Of a DNA stretch of 64,000 bases, positions 43,543 through 56,901 are shown piece after piece. The stretch is from Lasiosphaeris hirsuta (lineage: Eukaryota; Ascomycota; Sordariomycetes; Sordariales; Lasiosphaeriaceae). Position 1 is the stretch's first letter; each line of letters opens with the position of its first letter. The translations under genes and the position numbers were made by a program. The notes beneath the pieces were generated by a model. That model saw only the letters and a list, made by a program, of their open reading frames with translations. It was not told where the DNA came from and ran no database searches. The stretch is taken from NCBI GenBank assembly GCA_030549175.1, contig JAUKUA010000004.1, positions 1,860,001 to 1,924,000 on the forward strand, in the 5' to 3' direction.

Positions 43543-44606
43543 TCAACGATGACCGGCGGTTGCAGCCGGAGAGTCCTCAGTCGCGCGGATGTAGTTCTCA
43601 GGCACGTTGTTCTCCTCAGACGCCTTAGCAGCGTTGTACTTGACAAAGGCAATCTGCACCAGCAGCCCAACTTCCTTCCGGTCCTTGCCAATCACGCCGA
43701 CGGTCAGGAGCGCCTCGGTCTGCTCGATCCAGTCCTGCAGCTTGCGGAACTCGACCCGGTCCTGGCGCAGCCGCTCGGGGAGGCCTTGCCCCTTGACGAG
43801 GGCGAGCACGCCCGCCATGACGGTGTTGAAAGCGCCGAGAATGGTGATGGTCACGGTATGTTCACCCGCCGACGGGCCCCTGTTTCCCTCCGTTAGCGAA
43901 CCCTTGCCCCCCCCCCCCCTTTCCATTCAGAACCAAAAAGAAAAAGGAAAAAAAAAAAAAAAAGAAAAAAAACTCACAAAGCCGTCAAACTCGCACCGAT
44001 AATAATCTGCATAAAATGACTCGCATACACAAGCAGCGTGATCAGAGTGTAGGCCACACGCTTGTTGCGCTGCGCGGTCAGCGTGGCCGCGTACATGCCG
44101 GTGGCCTCGGACCGGCCCTCCTCGAGCGAGCGGGCCGTGAGGGCGCCCGACAAGCTCGCGTTGATGCCAACGGCGCGGCGGAAGATGACAAGATTCTCAT
44201 CGTTGTGCCCGCGCACGCGCAGCCCCGCCGGCTCGCTCCACGCCATCTCTAGGTCGGCCTTGGCCACGGCCTCGGGGACCGGGCTCGGCGCCGGCACCGG
44301 CGGGGTCACGGGCGCGGGCGCGGCGACCACGGCCGGCGCTGCGGGGGCGGGGTGCGTCATGTTCTCGTTGCCGGTGGTGGTGGTGTTGTTGTTGTTGTTG
44401 CCCGGGGTCGTGGTGATGGGTCTCGCTGGGGCATCGCCGCTTGCCGGCTGGGTTTCTGGGGGTGCTGGAGTTGCTACTGCTGCTGGCGGCTCCGAGGAGC
44501 GCGAGGAGATGGCGCTCGACGGGGTGTTAATAGAGTCGAAGCCGGCGGTGGGTCTGGCCAGCAGCGGCGAGGTCTCGTCCTCGGCTATCTCGTTCGGCGA
44601 GGCCAT
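43543..44606 (-). CDS. Fungal SLATT-domain protein (two-helix membrane effector-like domain)
   Basis: Complement of exons 43978-44606 and 43543-43879 (98-nt phase-2 intron with a long T-rich tract and C-to-G tract); 321 residues. The N-terminal 120 residues are low-complexity, rich in Pro, Ala, Thr and Asn (poly-Asn NNNNN). The domain follows: NLVIFRRAVGINASLS, a first helix LITLLVYASHFMQIIIGASL joined by splicing to TALGPSAGEHTVTITIL, a second helix GAFNTVMAGVLALVKGQGLP and ERLRQDRVEFRKLQDWIEQT. This G-x-x-x-T...GxxNTxxAgxLaLxKgqGlP pattern is the fungal SLATT family mark. In bacteria SLATT proteins are membrane effectors beside nucleotide-second-messenger systems. No NLR-like or nucleotidyltransferase gene lies near here, so its role is unknown. 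Start: first in-frame ATG (MASPNEIAEDETSPLLARPT). Confidence 0.85.
43907..43919. repeat. Homopolymer C13 in the SLATT gene intron
   Basis: C13 on the + strand, followed by an A-rich tract (43933-43972); both inside the 98-nt intron. Confidence 0.9.
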
Positions 44607-45902
44607 CTCGAGACCGAGTTCGGGAGAATCCTTTAGGATTTGCAACTTGATTATTTTTGCCGCGGTGGTGGTGGCATCTGGCCGCAACACAGCATCCTCG
44701 AGACCGAGCTTCGCTGACTGCCTATCAGTCGGTGTGTGGAGGGTGTGGGTGAGTGCCGAAGGGTGCGAGGTTACACCTTGCGCTCGCAGCTTACACGGGG
44801 GGGAGAAGAGGGCGGGCCTGGTGATCAATTGACGGCGACAAAACGTGGGAACGTCCTGCACGGGGCTGGCGCGGGAGGGGATGTGGGAAATGCTCTGCCT
44901 TTTCTACTCGGTACTTTTTTTTCTCTCATCACCCACCGATCTCAATAGCGTCGAAATCTCTCGCGATTTGGGGTCTAGTGAGCCGGGGTTCAGCTTCGTG
45001 GAGTCGAATTATTGCACAAGAGGGCTTGGCGCGGTGGCGCCCCGCCGGCGTGCTCGCCGACCTTTTTTTGAGTGTTTTTTTGTCCCATTCCCCCCCCTCA
45101 TGCTCCCATGCAAACTAGTTACCCCGGCGCCCCACATCGTGCGCTGTACACTAGCTGTGTGTGTGTGTCCGCGATGGGATTTAGCGAGCGCATCTCAAGG
45201 GTGGTCAGCAATCTGTTCAGCATGCTCTCTGTCCCGGTTGCGCCATGGCTGAGCTTCGCAATGGTGGTCGCGAGACGATGACGGCCTTGAGGCTGCACCT
45301 GTCACGTTGGGCGACGGGCTATGGTCGTTCCTGGGTCCAATCGTGGAATAACTTGGCTGCTCGGTGTGCGCCTCAGCCCTACAGTAAGCTAACACGGGAG
45401 AGGCTGAAGGATTTTGCCGCGGCGGAAGAGGCAGTCATGTTATGTTTTGTTTCCCTACCTCGATTTGCTGAGTGGTGTGTGTGTGTGTGTGGCTGTGGTG
45501 CGGTTGGTGCGGTGAGCATCCCGGCTTATAAGAAATGGACAACCGGGATCCATAAGAACCGCAGCGTCTCGTGCGACCCTGATCTGGGTTTCGCTGCACT
45601 CTGGTTTGTCGGGTGCGTCAGCGATGCTATCGACTGATGCGGATACCTCCGTCATGGTTAGAACCACCAGTCGTAATGCCCCGGATTGTATTCTATGCCA
45701 TGCGCCTTGTTATATTGACTCTGGTCTCTTCTGTCATTACCATACTCCGTCTAACTCTTGCGCCTTTGCTACCTACCTTACTTTAGGTATGCAGACCCAG
45801 AGTCAATATCAAGCTCGAGATCCCCATCTCCCGAGGGGCTACGATAGTCACATGAACATATATATATATATATATATATATAGCATCGTCCGATGCTCCT
45901 CC
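44607..45902. other. SLATT promoter and spacer with (TA)n array
   Basis: 1.3 kb with no supported gene. A (TA)n array lies at 45858-45882, close to the 3' end of the PHD gene, and short GT arrays near 45159-45168 and 45478-45490. Confidence 0.6.
45858..45882. repeat. (TA)n microsatellite
   Basis: Twelve or so TA units in the likely 3' UTR of the PHD-finger gene. Confidence 0.9.
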
Positions 45903-47417
45903 TCATACCCTCATGCCGTTTTCCTCCACCTTTCGGCCCCGTTCGTCATACACAATCACACTAAACGCCTCGTAATCATCGTCGTCCACCAAATGCTTTT
46001 CGTCCTCAGCGTCAGGAGGCAGTCGGGAGTACAGCCCCTTTTCCGGCTTGGGCCATAGCGGCGCCAGAGGGTCGTACTCTTCATCCTCCTCTTCCGCTTT
46101 GTCTTGGCTGCCCTCTTTCTCCTTCTGCGACTTGGCGCGACCCTTGGCCGACCCAGAAGACGATCGAGCTGGGGCCGCCTTGCGCACAAAGTTCATCTGT
46201 CCTGTCGGGTTGGCATCCGCCCGCGGAAACAGACCCTCCACCGTCGACCCGGCAAACAGAGATCGGGACGTTTGTGCACCATTTTGGGTGGGACCGCCGC
46301 CACCTGACGGATCAGCCGTGCCCGGAAAGATGGGCAAGTCGGGATGCAGCTCGAGGCTGGTCATGACCAGGGCTATGAGCTCCTGGTTTGTCAGCGTCAT
46401 GAGGTAGGCGCGCTTTTGCTGTGGGGGCTTCGAGGCCCAGCTCTCCTTTGGCGGCGGCTGCGGCGGGGCCCGGGGCTCGACCTTTTGCTTCTTGGCAAGG
46501 TGCCGGTTCCGCTTCTCGATGCAGTTTTCGCAGTACCAGCTCCTGCTGGCGTCGCGCACAATGGCATCGTCGATCCATGGGTCGTGGCACATTTGGTGCC
46601 AGCCGTCATTGCAACCGTCGCAAAAGGCCATCTGGTTGCTCGCCGGACTGTGCATACGAGTGCACTTTTTGCAAAGAGCCTGCTCGGCCGTCCGCTTGCC
46701 GTAGTGAACCCGTTTCTTGGTACTCAAATCCATGGCCGCTGGATTGTAGGTCATGGGTTTCTGGACCTGCCTACCTGACTTGGTCATGGTGAGTGGCGCT
46801 GCCGGTGTTGCATTTTCGGGGGCCTTTTCGGCTTCGTCAAGTTCCGAGAGGCTCGAGAGACTGCTTGTCTCTTCGCCCTGACCCTTTACGCGCTTGCGCT
46901 TCCCCACAGGAGCCCGGGAGGCCGCCGTGGCCTTTGGCTTCTTGACTTTACTCTCGGCTGAGAGGTTCTTGATGGCTGACCCTCTGCCTGACGCCTTTCC
47001 CGGCCCCATTATCCCGCTCGAGATCTTCCTGATAGCGCTCAGACCGGCGCTAGCCGATTTCGTAGTTGCGGGTCGGGCCGTTTTGAGGGGGGGTAAAACT
47101 GATCGCGAAGGCAAAGGCGCGGCGGGCATCTGCATCGTCATTGAAGCTGAAGTACTCATGCCCATGACGACCCTCCTTCTGGCGTCCTCGTATGCGCCGG
47201 GGTTGATATCCGCTGTCATGGACGCCGGAGCCGCTGACAATGCCGAGATGAGACTGCTGGGCTCGCCCTTCATGCGTTTGAGGATCATTTGCGTCGCAGC
47301 TGTGAATTGGGGGATATACGGCGGTCGCGTAGGCGAAGGAGAAGCTACAGAGGTAGGAGCAGGGGTCGATGCCGGCGTCCCTCCCGGCGGATCTCCCTGG
47401 GGAGTTGGGGCCGCCAT
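45903..47417 (-). CDS. PHD-finger nuclear protein
   Basis: Single exon, 504 residues starting MAAPTPQGDPPGGTPASTPA. The first 190 residues are Pro/Ser/Ala-rich with a basic stretch (VGKRKRVKGQG), probably a nuclear signal. One PHD finger follows in the middle: CKKCTRM...MAFCDGCNDGWHQMCH...WYCENC, i.e. C4-H-C3 spacing with the aromatic W before the final pair. Such fingers read histone H3 tails, mostly methylated or unmodified Lys4. Downstream: LMTLTNQELIALVMTSLELH, a possible helical protein-binding part, then an acidic run (KAEEEDEEYDPLAPLWPKPE). The specific complex cannot be named. A telobox and two E-boxes lie 310-345 nt before the start codon. Confidence 0.88.
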   Translation of the reverse strand: MAAPTPQGDPPGGTPASTPAPTSVASPSPTRPPYIPQFTAATQMILKRMKGEPSSLISALSAAPASMTADINPGAYEDARRRVVMGMSTSASMTMQMPAAPLPSRSVLPPLKTARPATTKSASAGLSAIRKISSGIMGPGKASGRGSAIKNLSAESKVKKPKATAASRAPVGKRKRVKGQGEETSSLSSLSELDEAEKAPENATPAAPLTMTKSGRQVQKPMTYNPAAMDLSTKKRVHYGKRTAEQALCKKCTRMHSPASNQMAFCDGCNDGWHQMCHDPWIDDAIVRDASRSWYCENCIEKRNRHLAKKQKVEPRAPPQPPPKESWASKPPQQKRAYLMTLTNQELIALVMTSLELHPDLPIFPGTADPSGGGGPTQNGAQTSRSLFAGSTVEGLFPRADANPTGQMNFVRKAAPARSSSGSAKGRAKSQKEKEGSQDKAEEEDEEYDPLAPLWPKPEKGLYSRLPPDAEDEKHLVDDDDYEAFSVIVYDERGRKVEENGMRV

Positions 47418-47825
47418 CTCTCGTAGTAGTAGGAGGACCAGAGAGGTATAGGGTGAACAGTAGGAACCACTGTGGGCTTGGTGTCTGTGGCCCTCGTGTT
47501 AGCGGGTCTCACGCCCAAATCTCAAAGGAGCGCAAACTCACTTATTGGAGCATCAACTGCCGTGCGAGTTCTCGCATCAGGCAAATGATGTCGCTAGAGC
47601 CCCGATGTTCTGCACAGGCGGCTCAACAATGGGTCGTGGCATGTCTCAATTCGAAGCAGGCAAACGTGGTTCGAGGCCATCGGCGAGACGAAGCGCAGGG
47701 ACGCGAGATCCCGTGGTCATGCCACCAGAAACACGTGACTAGCACGTGACCGACCCTAACCCTTGAATCCCAAGGGACACAGAATGGAACTCACTCGCTT
47801 CACGTTGCCGTATTTATGCCCCTAT
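47418..47825. other. Spacer: PHD gene promoter and 3' flank of the CoA-transferase
   Basis: Contains the telobox/E-box cluster listed separately; nothing else recognised. Confidence 0.6.
47732..47763. promoter_or_regulatory. Two CACGTGAC E-boxes next to a telobox
   Basis: CACGTGAC occurs at 47732-47739 and again at 47743-47750, followed within 3 nt by ACCCTAACCC (47753-47762). CACGTGAC is the core bound by Cbf1-type bHLH factors; the ACCCTAACCC word is a telobox. The PHD gene (minus strand) lies downstream of it. Confidence 0.5.
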
Positions 47826-49367
47826 CTATCTAACGACACCTCTATCTTTTAGCTCTCGAATTGTGGAATCTCCTAGCCCAAGATGTTCCCGCAAAACCTC
47901 GTCTGTGTGCTGGCCAAGCGTCGGTGGCGGGCTGCGAATTGTTGGCATCGTCTCCGAATACTTGACGGGCGAGTTAACCATCTTGACGGGCCCGCACTCC
48001 CCATGATCGACTTCTACCACCATATTTCGCGCTTTAGTGTGTTGGTGAGTCAGCGTTGCCAGGATGTCATTGACGGCCGCGTAGGGCAGCCCCTTCCCCT
48101 CGAACAACTCGAGCCACTCTTGAGTTGTCTTGGTCACCGTAATCTTCTCAATCTCTCTTTCGAGCTCGCCACGATGTGCCACCCGCTGTGCATTCACCTG
48201 GAACTTGGCATCGGTTTTCCATTCTGGACGGCCGAGGCCGTCGCAAAGGATCCCAAATAGGCGGTCATTCCCTCCGCCAAAGAGAATATCTCCATCTTTG
48301 GTCTTGAACGAGTCGTAGGGGACGATAGATGCTGCTTCCGTCAGTAGCTATTCTTCAAACCCGGAACAAGCAGCTCACGATGTCCCGTGCCCCATCGGCC
48401 CGTGTCCTTCTCTCCGCTGATCAGGCAGCTGCTGGCGATGTTGGCCAGTGTAGCCGTCTGGCAATCGCTCAGAGCCGCATCGATATGCTGCCCCTTTCCA
48501 GTCTTGGCGCGGCTAAGCAGCGCGGCCATAATCGCATTGCTTGTGTAGAGACCCGTGGTGAGATCAGTCACGGCCACCCCGACCTTTACGGGCGGTCCGT
48601 CTCGGCTCCCGGTTATGTGCATCAAGCCAAATTCCGCCTCGATCATAACATCGTAGCCGGCGCGCTGCGAATAGGGGCCCGTCTGTCCGTAACCCGTGAT
48701 AGACGCATAGACCAGGGCCGGGTTGATCTTGTGGACCGTCTCAAAGTCCATGCCATACTTTTTGAGCGCTCCGGGGATGTAGTTCTCGACAAGAATATCA
48801 CACCTGGCGACCAGCTTGTGGAGGATTTCGACGCCTGCTGGATCCTGGAAGGATAGGGCTAGCGACTTCTTGTTGCGGTTGACCTGCTGCAAGTCAGGCA
48901 AGAACTCCCTGAAGCACTGTGGGCTAAAAATACCCCGAGGAAGTATGCAGACTCACCAGGCCCCTCGTGAGACGAGCCAGGTTTGTATTTGGCATACGGC
49001 GGCCCCCAGGCGCGGGTATCGTCACCTCTTGTGGGATGCTCGATCTTGATCACTTCCGCCCTGCAGATCTCAGTTTGGAGTCAACAATAGCCAAAAATAA
49101 AGGACGTATCTCACCCGAGATCTCCCAGTATCTGAGTACAATATGGCTGGGGTTTAGTGTTAGCATGTTGCAATTGTAATGGTAAAACTGCTTTCATCTC
49201 ACCCCAGCAAGGACTCTTGTCATGTCGAGAACCCGGTACCCCTCGAGCGGGAGTGACCCGTTCGAGGGTGCGGGAGGCGCGGTGAACCATCGACGCCGAT
49301 CAGACCTGAAGCCAATGGCCCTCGTGCTCGAAAGCAGTCTCCAGGGCGTTCTGATAGAGTGGTTCAT
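47826..49367 (-). CDS. Mitochondrial family III CoA-transferase (SUGCT-like)
   Basis: Complement of exons 49203-49367, 49115-49146, 48934-49060, 48379-48883 and 47826-48331; 444 residues, with a 32-nt second exon. The first 40 residues are Arg/Ser-rich with no acidic residues except one Asp (MNHSIRTPWRLLSSTRAIGF...), a likely mitochondrial signal. CaiB/BaiF marks follow: LEGYRVLDMTRVLAGPYCTQ, LGDLGAEVIKIEHP, GDDTRAWGPPYAKYKP, YFLGVNRNKKSLALSF, DILVENYIPGALKKYG, SITGYGQTGPYSQRAGYDVM (with the catalytic Asp), HITGSRDGPPVKVG, RWGTGHPSIVPYDSFKTKDG, and LFEGKGLPYAAVND. The closest known type by motif is the succinyl-CoA:glutarate CoA-transferase of lysine breakdown. Divergent from SF3A2 over 418 nt. 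Confidence 0.92.
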
Positions 49368-49785
49368 GGCGTTATACTGGCTGGCCGTTAGGTAGCTGGC
49401 TGATAAGCTAGAAAGAAAGTTGATAACACAGGAACGGGCAGGGAGCACATTGGTCAAAGAGGAGCCGGGGGTCCTCGCAGCCTGCAACCCGACGATATCC
49501 ACTGAAGTTTAGCGGGGGATCCCCTGAACCGTCCCAAGGTCAACGAATGGAACTTGCCGCCAGCTATCATCTACCAGCTGCGTGGCAACAGCCACCTGGC
49601 AGAAACCGCCACGCTTCGAGACAAGACAATCCAACTTTTCCTGGATCTGGTTGCCCTATTCCATCACCCATCAACTCAACCCGCCGACATTCCCATTTCC
49701 ATCCACATCCACACACCCACAAAACCACCCACAGCCTCTCTGCACACACCCACCCCGCACACATCCACACAGCCACATCATCACG
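49368..49785. other. Divergent promoter shared by the CoA-transferase and SF3A2 genes
   Basis: 418 nt. C/A-rich (CACACC-type) leader at 49690-49780 just before the SF3A2 start; no other element recognised. Confidence 0.6.
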
Positions 49786-50529
49786 ATGGACTACCAGAAC
49801 CGCGCCGGCTCCAAGTTCGGCGGCGGCGGCGTGGCCTCGCACAGCGCGACCAATGCGGACCGGCGCGAGCGGCTGCGCAAGCTGGCGCTTGAGACAATCG
49901 ACCTAGACAAGGACCCGTACATCTTCCGCAACCACCTGGGTTCCTTCGAATGCCGACTCTGCCTGACAGTGCACCAGAACGACGGGTCCTACCTCGCGCA
50001 CACGCAGGGCAAGAAGCACCAGACCAACCTCGCGCGGCGCGCGGCGCGCGAACAGAAGGAGGGCAAGGGCGAGGTGGACCCGCAGACAGGACTCCCCCTC
50101 GGCGTAGTCGGCGCGGGGTTCGCGGCGCTGGGGCTCGGCGGGGGGGCGCCGCGGCGCAACGTGGTCAAGATCGGGCGGCCGGGTTACAAGATCACCAAGG
50201 TGCGCGACCCCATGACGCGGCAGCAGGGCTTGCTCTTCCAGCTGCAGTACCCCGACATCGGAGTCGGCGTGACGCCCAAGTGGCAGGTCATGAGCGCCTA
50301 CACGCAGCACATCGAGGAGCCCGACCGCAACTTCCAGTACCTGCTCGTGGCCGCCGAGCCCTACGAGACGTGCGGCTTCAAAATCCCCGCCCGCGAGCTC
50401 GACAAGCGCGAGGACCGCCAGTTTAGCTTTTGGGATCCCGATTCCAAGGAGTATTGGGTCCAGATCATGTTCATGACGGAGCGTGAGGAGCGGTTCAACG
50501 CCGCCCCGGGTTTGACGGGCAGGCGGTGA
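49786..50529 (+). CDS. Splicing factor 3A subunit 2 (SF3a66/Prp11)
   Basis: Single exon, 247 residues. SF3A2 is part of the U2 snRNP SF3a complex that helps bind the branch site. It begins MDYQNRAGSKFGGGGVASHS, as in other members, then RRERLRKLALETIDLDKDPY; a U1-type zinc finger follows, FECRLCLTVHQNDGSYLAHT then QGKKHQTNLARRAARE (C-x2-C-x12-H-x5-H). The core is NVVKIGRPGYKITKVRDP, then LQYPDIGVGVTPKWQVMSAY, EPDRNFQYLLVAAEPYETCG and FKIPARELDK. It lacks the long Pro-rich tail of the human protein, as other fungal copies do. Confidence 0.96.
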   Translation: MDYQNRAGSKFGGGGVASHSATNADRRERLRKLALETIDLDKDPYIFRNHLGSFECRLCLTVHQNDGSYLAHTQGKKHQTNLARRAAREQKEGKGEVDPQTGLPLGVVGAGFAALGLGGGAPRRNVVKIGRPGYKITKVRDPMTRQQGLLFQLQYPDIGVGVTPKWQVMSAYTQHIEEPDRNFQYLLVAAEPYETCGFKIPARELDKREDRQFSFWDPDSKEYWVQIMFMTEREERFNAAPGLTGRR

Positions 50530-51291
50530 TTATTTCCGACTTTGGAGGACGGTTCGTACAAGTTTAGATGGGGGATGATGGATGGATGGATGATAAGCCG
50601 GGGGGAGATATACCCAGATTGGATGTCGTCAAGGCCGAGCGCCAAGTGAATGAGAAGGAACTGGCAGTAAAAGCCGACTTGTCATCGCCGAGGGTCATGT
50701 CTATACAGGCTGGCATTATGGGGGTCGCGCGCATGCACAAATAGTCTTCAGATGTCAAAAGGCCATTAAACGACGACTAAGCGCGAGCTGAGCTGTAAGG
50801 CTGCAACAATCAAATTTCACAGGCCATAGTTTCTAGGCTAACTGCAGATTAGCAACAGAACAACAATAATCACATAACTACCGCGCGCATCTGTGAAATA
50901 CCAACAAGCAACACGTCAACACATAGCTTTCTTAGCATCTAAAATTCTTGATTTTGCTCTCGATCATTCATCGTTCGCTATTTGCCCCGTGAGCATCTCA
51001 TGGACACATGTCCGCATGCCGTGTGCCACCATCTATCACGTAGCCCGCTCTGCCTGTCCTTGTGGTTCTTCCTGATTCAGTCAATGTATAAAGGAATATG
51101 CCATGAATAGCACCAACCCAGTCCGTCCCATGCATAAAGGAGCAAAGTGGCAGAAAATTGTCACAAAAACCAGCGGCACGTTGATCCAGACACCGTCTGG
51201 AAACGTCTGCAAGAAAAGAAATTACCCCATTCACCGGGGAGAGAAGCCGGTGTTCAATGTATCATCCACTTGGAACTGCTGCCCAGCACGC
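50530..51291. other. Convergent spacer between SF3A2 and the COT-1 gene
   Basis: 762 nt with AT-richer sequence; expected 3' UTRs. A GATG run (50576-50592). Nothing else recognised. Confidence 0.6.
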
Positions 51292-53417
<2,126 letters not shown>

Positions 53418-55498
53418 CTTGGCCGCGTGCTGCTGTGCTGCGAGAGCACACAATTGGGTTGCTGGTACTTGCAGGCGTGCGCAGACCGACTGCAGTAGAC
53501 GGGAACGAGCGACGTCAACTTGTTCGTGATCGGAGGATGTTGCGGTATTGCGTGTTGCGTGATGCGGATGTGGATGCGGACGCGGTTGCGCAAAAGGGTG
53601 CCCAAATTGAAGGGGGACTGCTTTTGCTCTGGACCAGGGGGTAGCAGAGGTCGGATCGAGACCGAGTGGCACCGTTGGGTGAGAGATACGATCGCCGGGG
53701 ACCGCCGCTTATCAGAGGCAGAAGGTGGGGCACTGGGGACCTCGCAATGAGTTGAGAGAGTTGGGAGCGGCTGTCAGCGCGAGGAAGAACCCAGGAGCTC
53801 TAGAGCGGTCGCTTGCGGGGGAAGGCACGAAGGGTGAAGCGGATGGGCTTGCAGTTCACCGCCGGGCAGAATGTTGCAGCTGCAAAATTATTGTGCTTGT
53901 GTGCTGTGTGCTGGCTGTGTGCTGTGTGCTGTGTTGTGTGTATGTGTCGAAAAGGCAGACAAGAAAAAGGAGAGAGGGGTTGGAGGGTTGGAGGGTTGGA
54001 GGCCGGCCTGCTGACTGACAATTTGGCTTTTGCTGCGTTGCTTGATGGAATTGGAACCCTAGACACGCCAGTGCCCCCGTTCGATTCGCCCCCTAGATAC
54101 TTCCAGGTTGAGTAGACGGTGTTTTCCCGCCGTCCAGGGCCCTGGAGAGTGTCAACGACGAGGATGCTGGATGCTGCCGAGGGATGCGATAGCCCGTCCC
54201 GTTGTCACTCTGATCCTCTGGGCGCTTTGAGAGGACCGTCACTGGTCGGCCAGGGCGCAATTGGACCGGCGTTTCGATGTGTTGACGCTGAGAGGGAGCT
54301 TCGGGTGGGGTGGGCCCGCTAGCGCCTTGACACCGCATGTTGTCCGACCTCTTTGCTCTTTACTACAGGCGTCTCATCAGGGGGTGCTTCGCCATCGCTC
54401 GACCCTCATTATGGAACCCCTTGCTCATCCAAGCATTTCAAGTGTTGCCCAACCACCACACCTCCATCATGCCCTCCTCGTTTGCTCCAGTCTATTCAGG
54501 ATTCCGGATACAGCAGTTTTGAATAAGTTGCTTTTGAATATGGCTGCTCCCCAGCCACTCCCTCGCTCCTGCCCATCTACTCCATCCATCAGACCTTGAA
54601 AGATCCCGCCATTCAGCATTATCACTTCAAATGATCGATTGGGCGACACCTATGGCAGCCCAATCAGTGGGCAACTGGAGCTTGACACCAGAAACGGGCT
54701 GACAACCCTTGGGAGTCCAAGGAATTGACATTTAGACCGCAGTCTAGCCCGTCTGCGCGCCGTAGATCGCGCTAAGAATCACGGCAGCTCAAACTGTCAA
54801 AAGAGGGTTTGATTTCTCTGGTATGCCAAGCCGCATTACTGGTGATCTTATTGACAGCCCGCCGTAGCCATGACAAACAAGTTGTTTCATCTCTGCCATG
54901 TTCACAGCCCGGATCGCTAGCTAGGAGCCTGCCGGGCTGACACATAAATTCAGGAGGGCTATTCGGGTTTGGGCAGCGCTACGCAGAATCAATTAAGCTC
55001 TATAGGTAGTTTTCTAGCTTCACACTCAACTGGGCCTCATATTTCAAAAAAATTAGCATACACTCTGCTTGAAGATAATACTCGAGGAAACTTAAAGATG
55101 GGAAAATGCATAAAGACAAATCAATAGAAACAACTTAGTTTTCACGAGTAAAAAGTGCGTTGCACATGACAGACATTTGACCGCAGTGATTCTTCATCCC
55201 ACGAAGTGGAATGGCCCGTGCTGCCACTCTTATCGCGATAAGCCAGACACGGGAAATTTGAGAAAAGCTTCAACGGCTCTCAATGGAAAGTCATGAAACA
55301 CCACAACAGCAAATGAAAGTACGGGCGACATAGCGATCACCACCTCCTAACTGTCTCCTGCTGCGTTCCACATTGGCGAATCCGGTTGATCTTCCGGCAA
55401 GGCCCAAAAGCCCCTCTGGTGGCCGTGGCAAGCCGAATGCGCTCATAGTGCTGCTGAATCTACCCCGAAGGACGCTCAAAAACCGCAGACCTGTCATC
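53418..55498. other. Divergent 2.1-kb promoter region (cot-1 / TIM54)
   Basis: No supported gene. TGTGTGCTGTGTGC arrays at about 53901-53945 and a GGAGGGTTGGAGGGTT repeat (53980-54000) lie within it. A long leader for cot-1 is likely. Confidence 0.55.
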
Positions 55499-56901
55499 AT
55501 GGCCGACCCAACGCCACCTCCCGCAGCGCCTGCATCAGCGGTATGGCACATTGACGCCTTCCCCTGTCCCCGGTAGATGCTAACCCTCCATCGCAGCCCC
55601 CCAAGGCACCCAAGCCCGGCAACCAGGCCCTGCGCATGATGGGCCTCCCCGCCCTGCCGAGCAAGCTGCCCTCGCGGAACTGGATGATCTTCTGGGCCAT
55701 CTCAACCACCATAACAGCTGCCATAATATACGATAAGCGGGAAAAGAAGCGGGCGACAGCAAGATGGGCACGCACCGTCTCCCACCTCTCAAAGGAGCCG
55801 CTCCAGGACGGCCTCGGCCAAGTTCGCAAACTCACCATCTACCTATCCAACCCCCCGGGCGATGGATTCCGTGTCGCCCGGGACCACTACACAGAATACG
55901 TCAAGCCCATTCTCGCCGCGAGCGGCCTCGATTGGGAATTTGTACAGGGCCGACGTGAGGGTGACGTTCGTGCCGTTGTGGCCGAGCGGGCGCGCAAGAC
56001 CCGTCGCGGTTGGGAAGGTGAGGGCGAGCGGGCTCAAGACCAAGAGCCGACGAGGGAAGAAATGATTGAGAACATCCGCAAAACCCGCGGCATTGAGGAC
56101 TACAGCGGTGTGCGGGGCGACGTTGTCATCGGCCGACACACATGGAAGGAGTATATAAGGGGCCTTCACGAGGGCTGGCTCGGACCCTTGACGGCCCCGC
56201 CTGCCCCGGAGCCTATCACTGCCGAGACCCCGGAGACCCCCGAGGGTGAGAAGCCGGAGGGCGAGAAGCCGGCGGAGGATGCGCCGCCCATATCCAAGAA
56301 GCCCCCCCAGCCGCGACCCTATAACACCACAAATGACTACCCTGCCGAGACCCTCCCCCTCCTCACCCCGAACGAGTTTTCGCCCGCCGCACCAATCCGT
56401 GAGCCACACATCCTGGGCTTCCTCAATACTCCGACTCGTCTGTACCGCTTCTTCAACCGTCGCAAGCTCGCCGATGAGATTGGTCGCGAGGTAGCTGCCG
56501 CATGCTTGTGCACATACCGCGAGTTCAAGGACCTCCCCAGCTCTGAATCTGAAAGCCCCACGGCAGATGATCTGAAGTATGAGCAGCAGACGGAGCTCGC
56601 CTGGGAGGAGAAGGACTGGATTAAGGCAACCTGGAAAGAGGAAACCCCCAAGGAGGCAGCTGAGTCTGGGGTAACTGAAAAGGTGCGGGCGCATCCCATT
56701 GTTGTCGACTCGCGCGTCGCCAGCCGTATGCGTCGTTTTGAGATTGCGCCTCAAGACGAGGCCCGGGCCAGGGGGATTGTGATACCCGAGGAGGAGGTCG
56801 AGGGCTGGACCAAGGGTTCGCTGCGCCAGCTCTATCGCTGGGGAGTAGCCAAGGCTAGCAAGCCGAAGGGCCCGATTATCGGCGATGCTGATGTGGAGTG
56901 A
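55499..56901 (+). CDS. TIM54: Mitochondrial inner-membrane import subunit TIM54
   Basis: Exons 55499-55540 and 55597-56901 (56-nt phase-0 intron, donor GTATGG, branch GCTAAC, acceptor CGCAG); 448 residues. TIM54 belongs to the TIM22 complex that inserts carrier proteins into the inner membrane. N-terminus: MADPTPPPAAPASA then PPKAPKPGNQALRMMGLPAL; the signature SKLPSRNWMIFWAISTTITA is a single membrane anchor followed by IIYDKREKKRA. The intermembrane-space domain follows: LTIYLSNPPGDGFRVARDHY, YVKPILAASGLDWEFVQGRR, with charged EGEKPEGEKPAED insert, then EPHILGFLNTPTRLYRFFNR and the end SLRQLYRWGVAKASKPKGPI. Converges with the Fyv6-like gene. Confidence 0.94.

Noticed and set aside
44607..44861. 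N-terminal extension of the SLATT reading frame
   Set aside because: The open frame continues upstream, but no ATG is in frame; the first ATG is at 44606.
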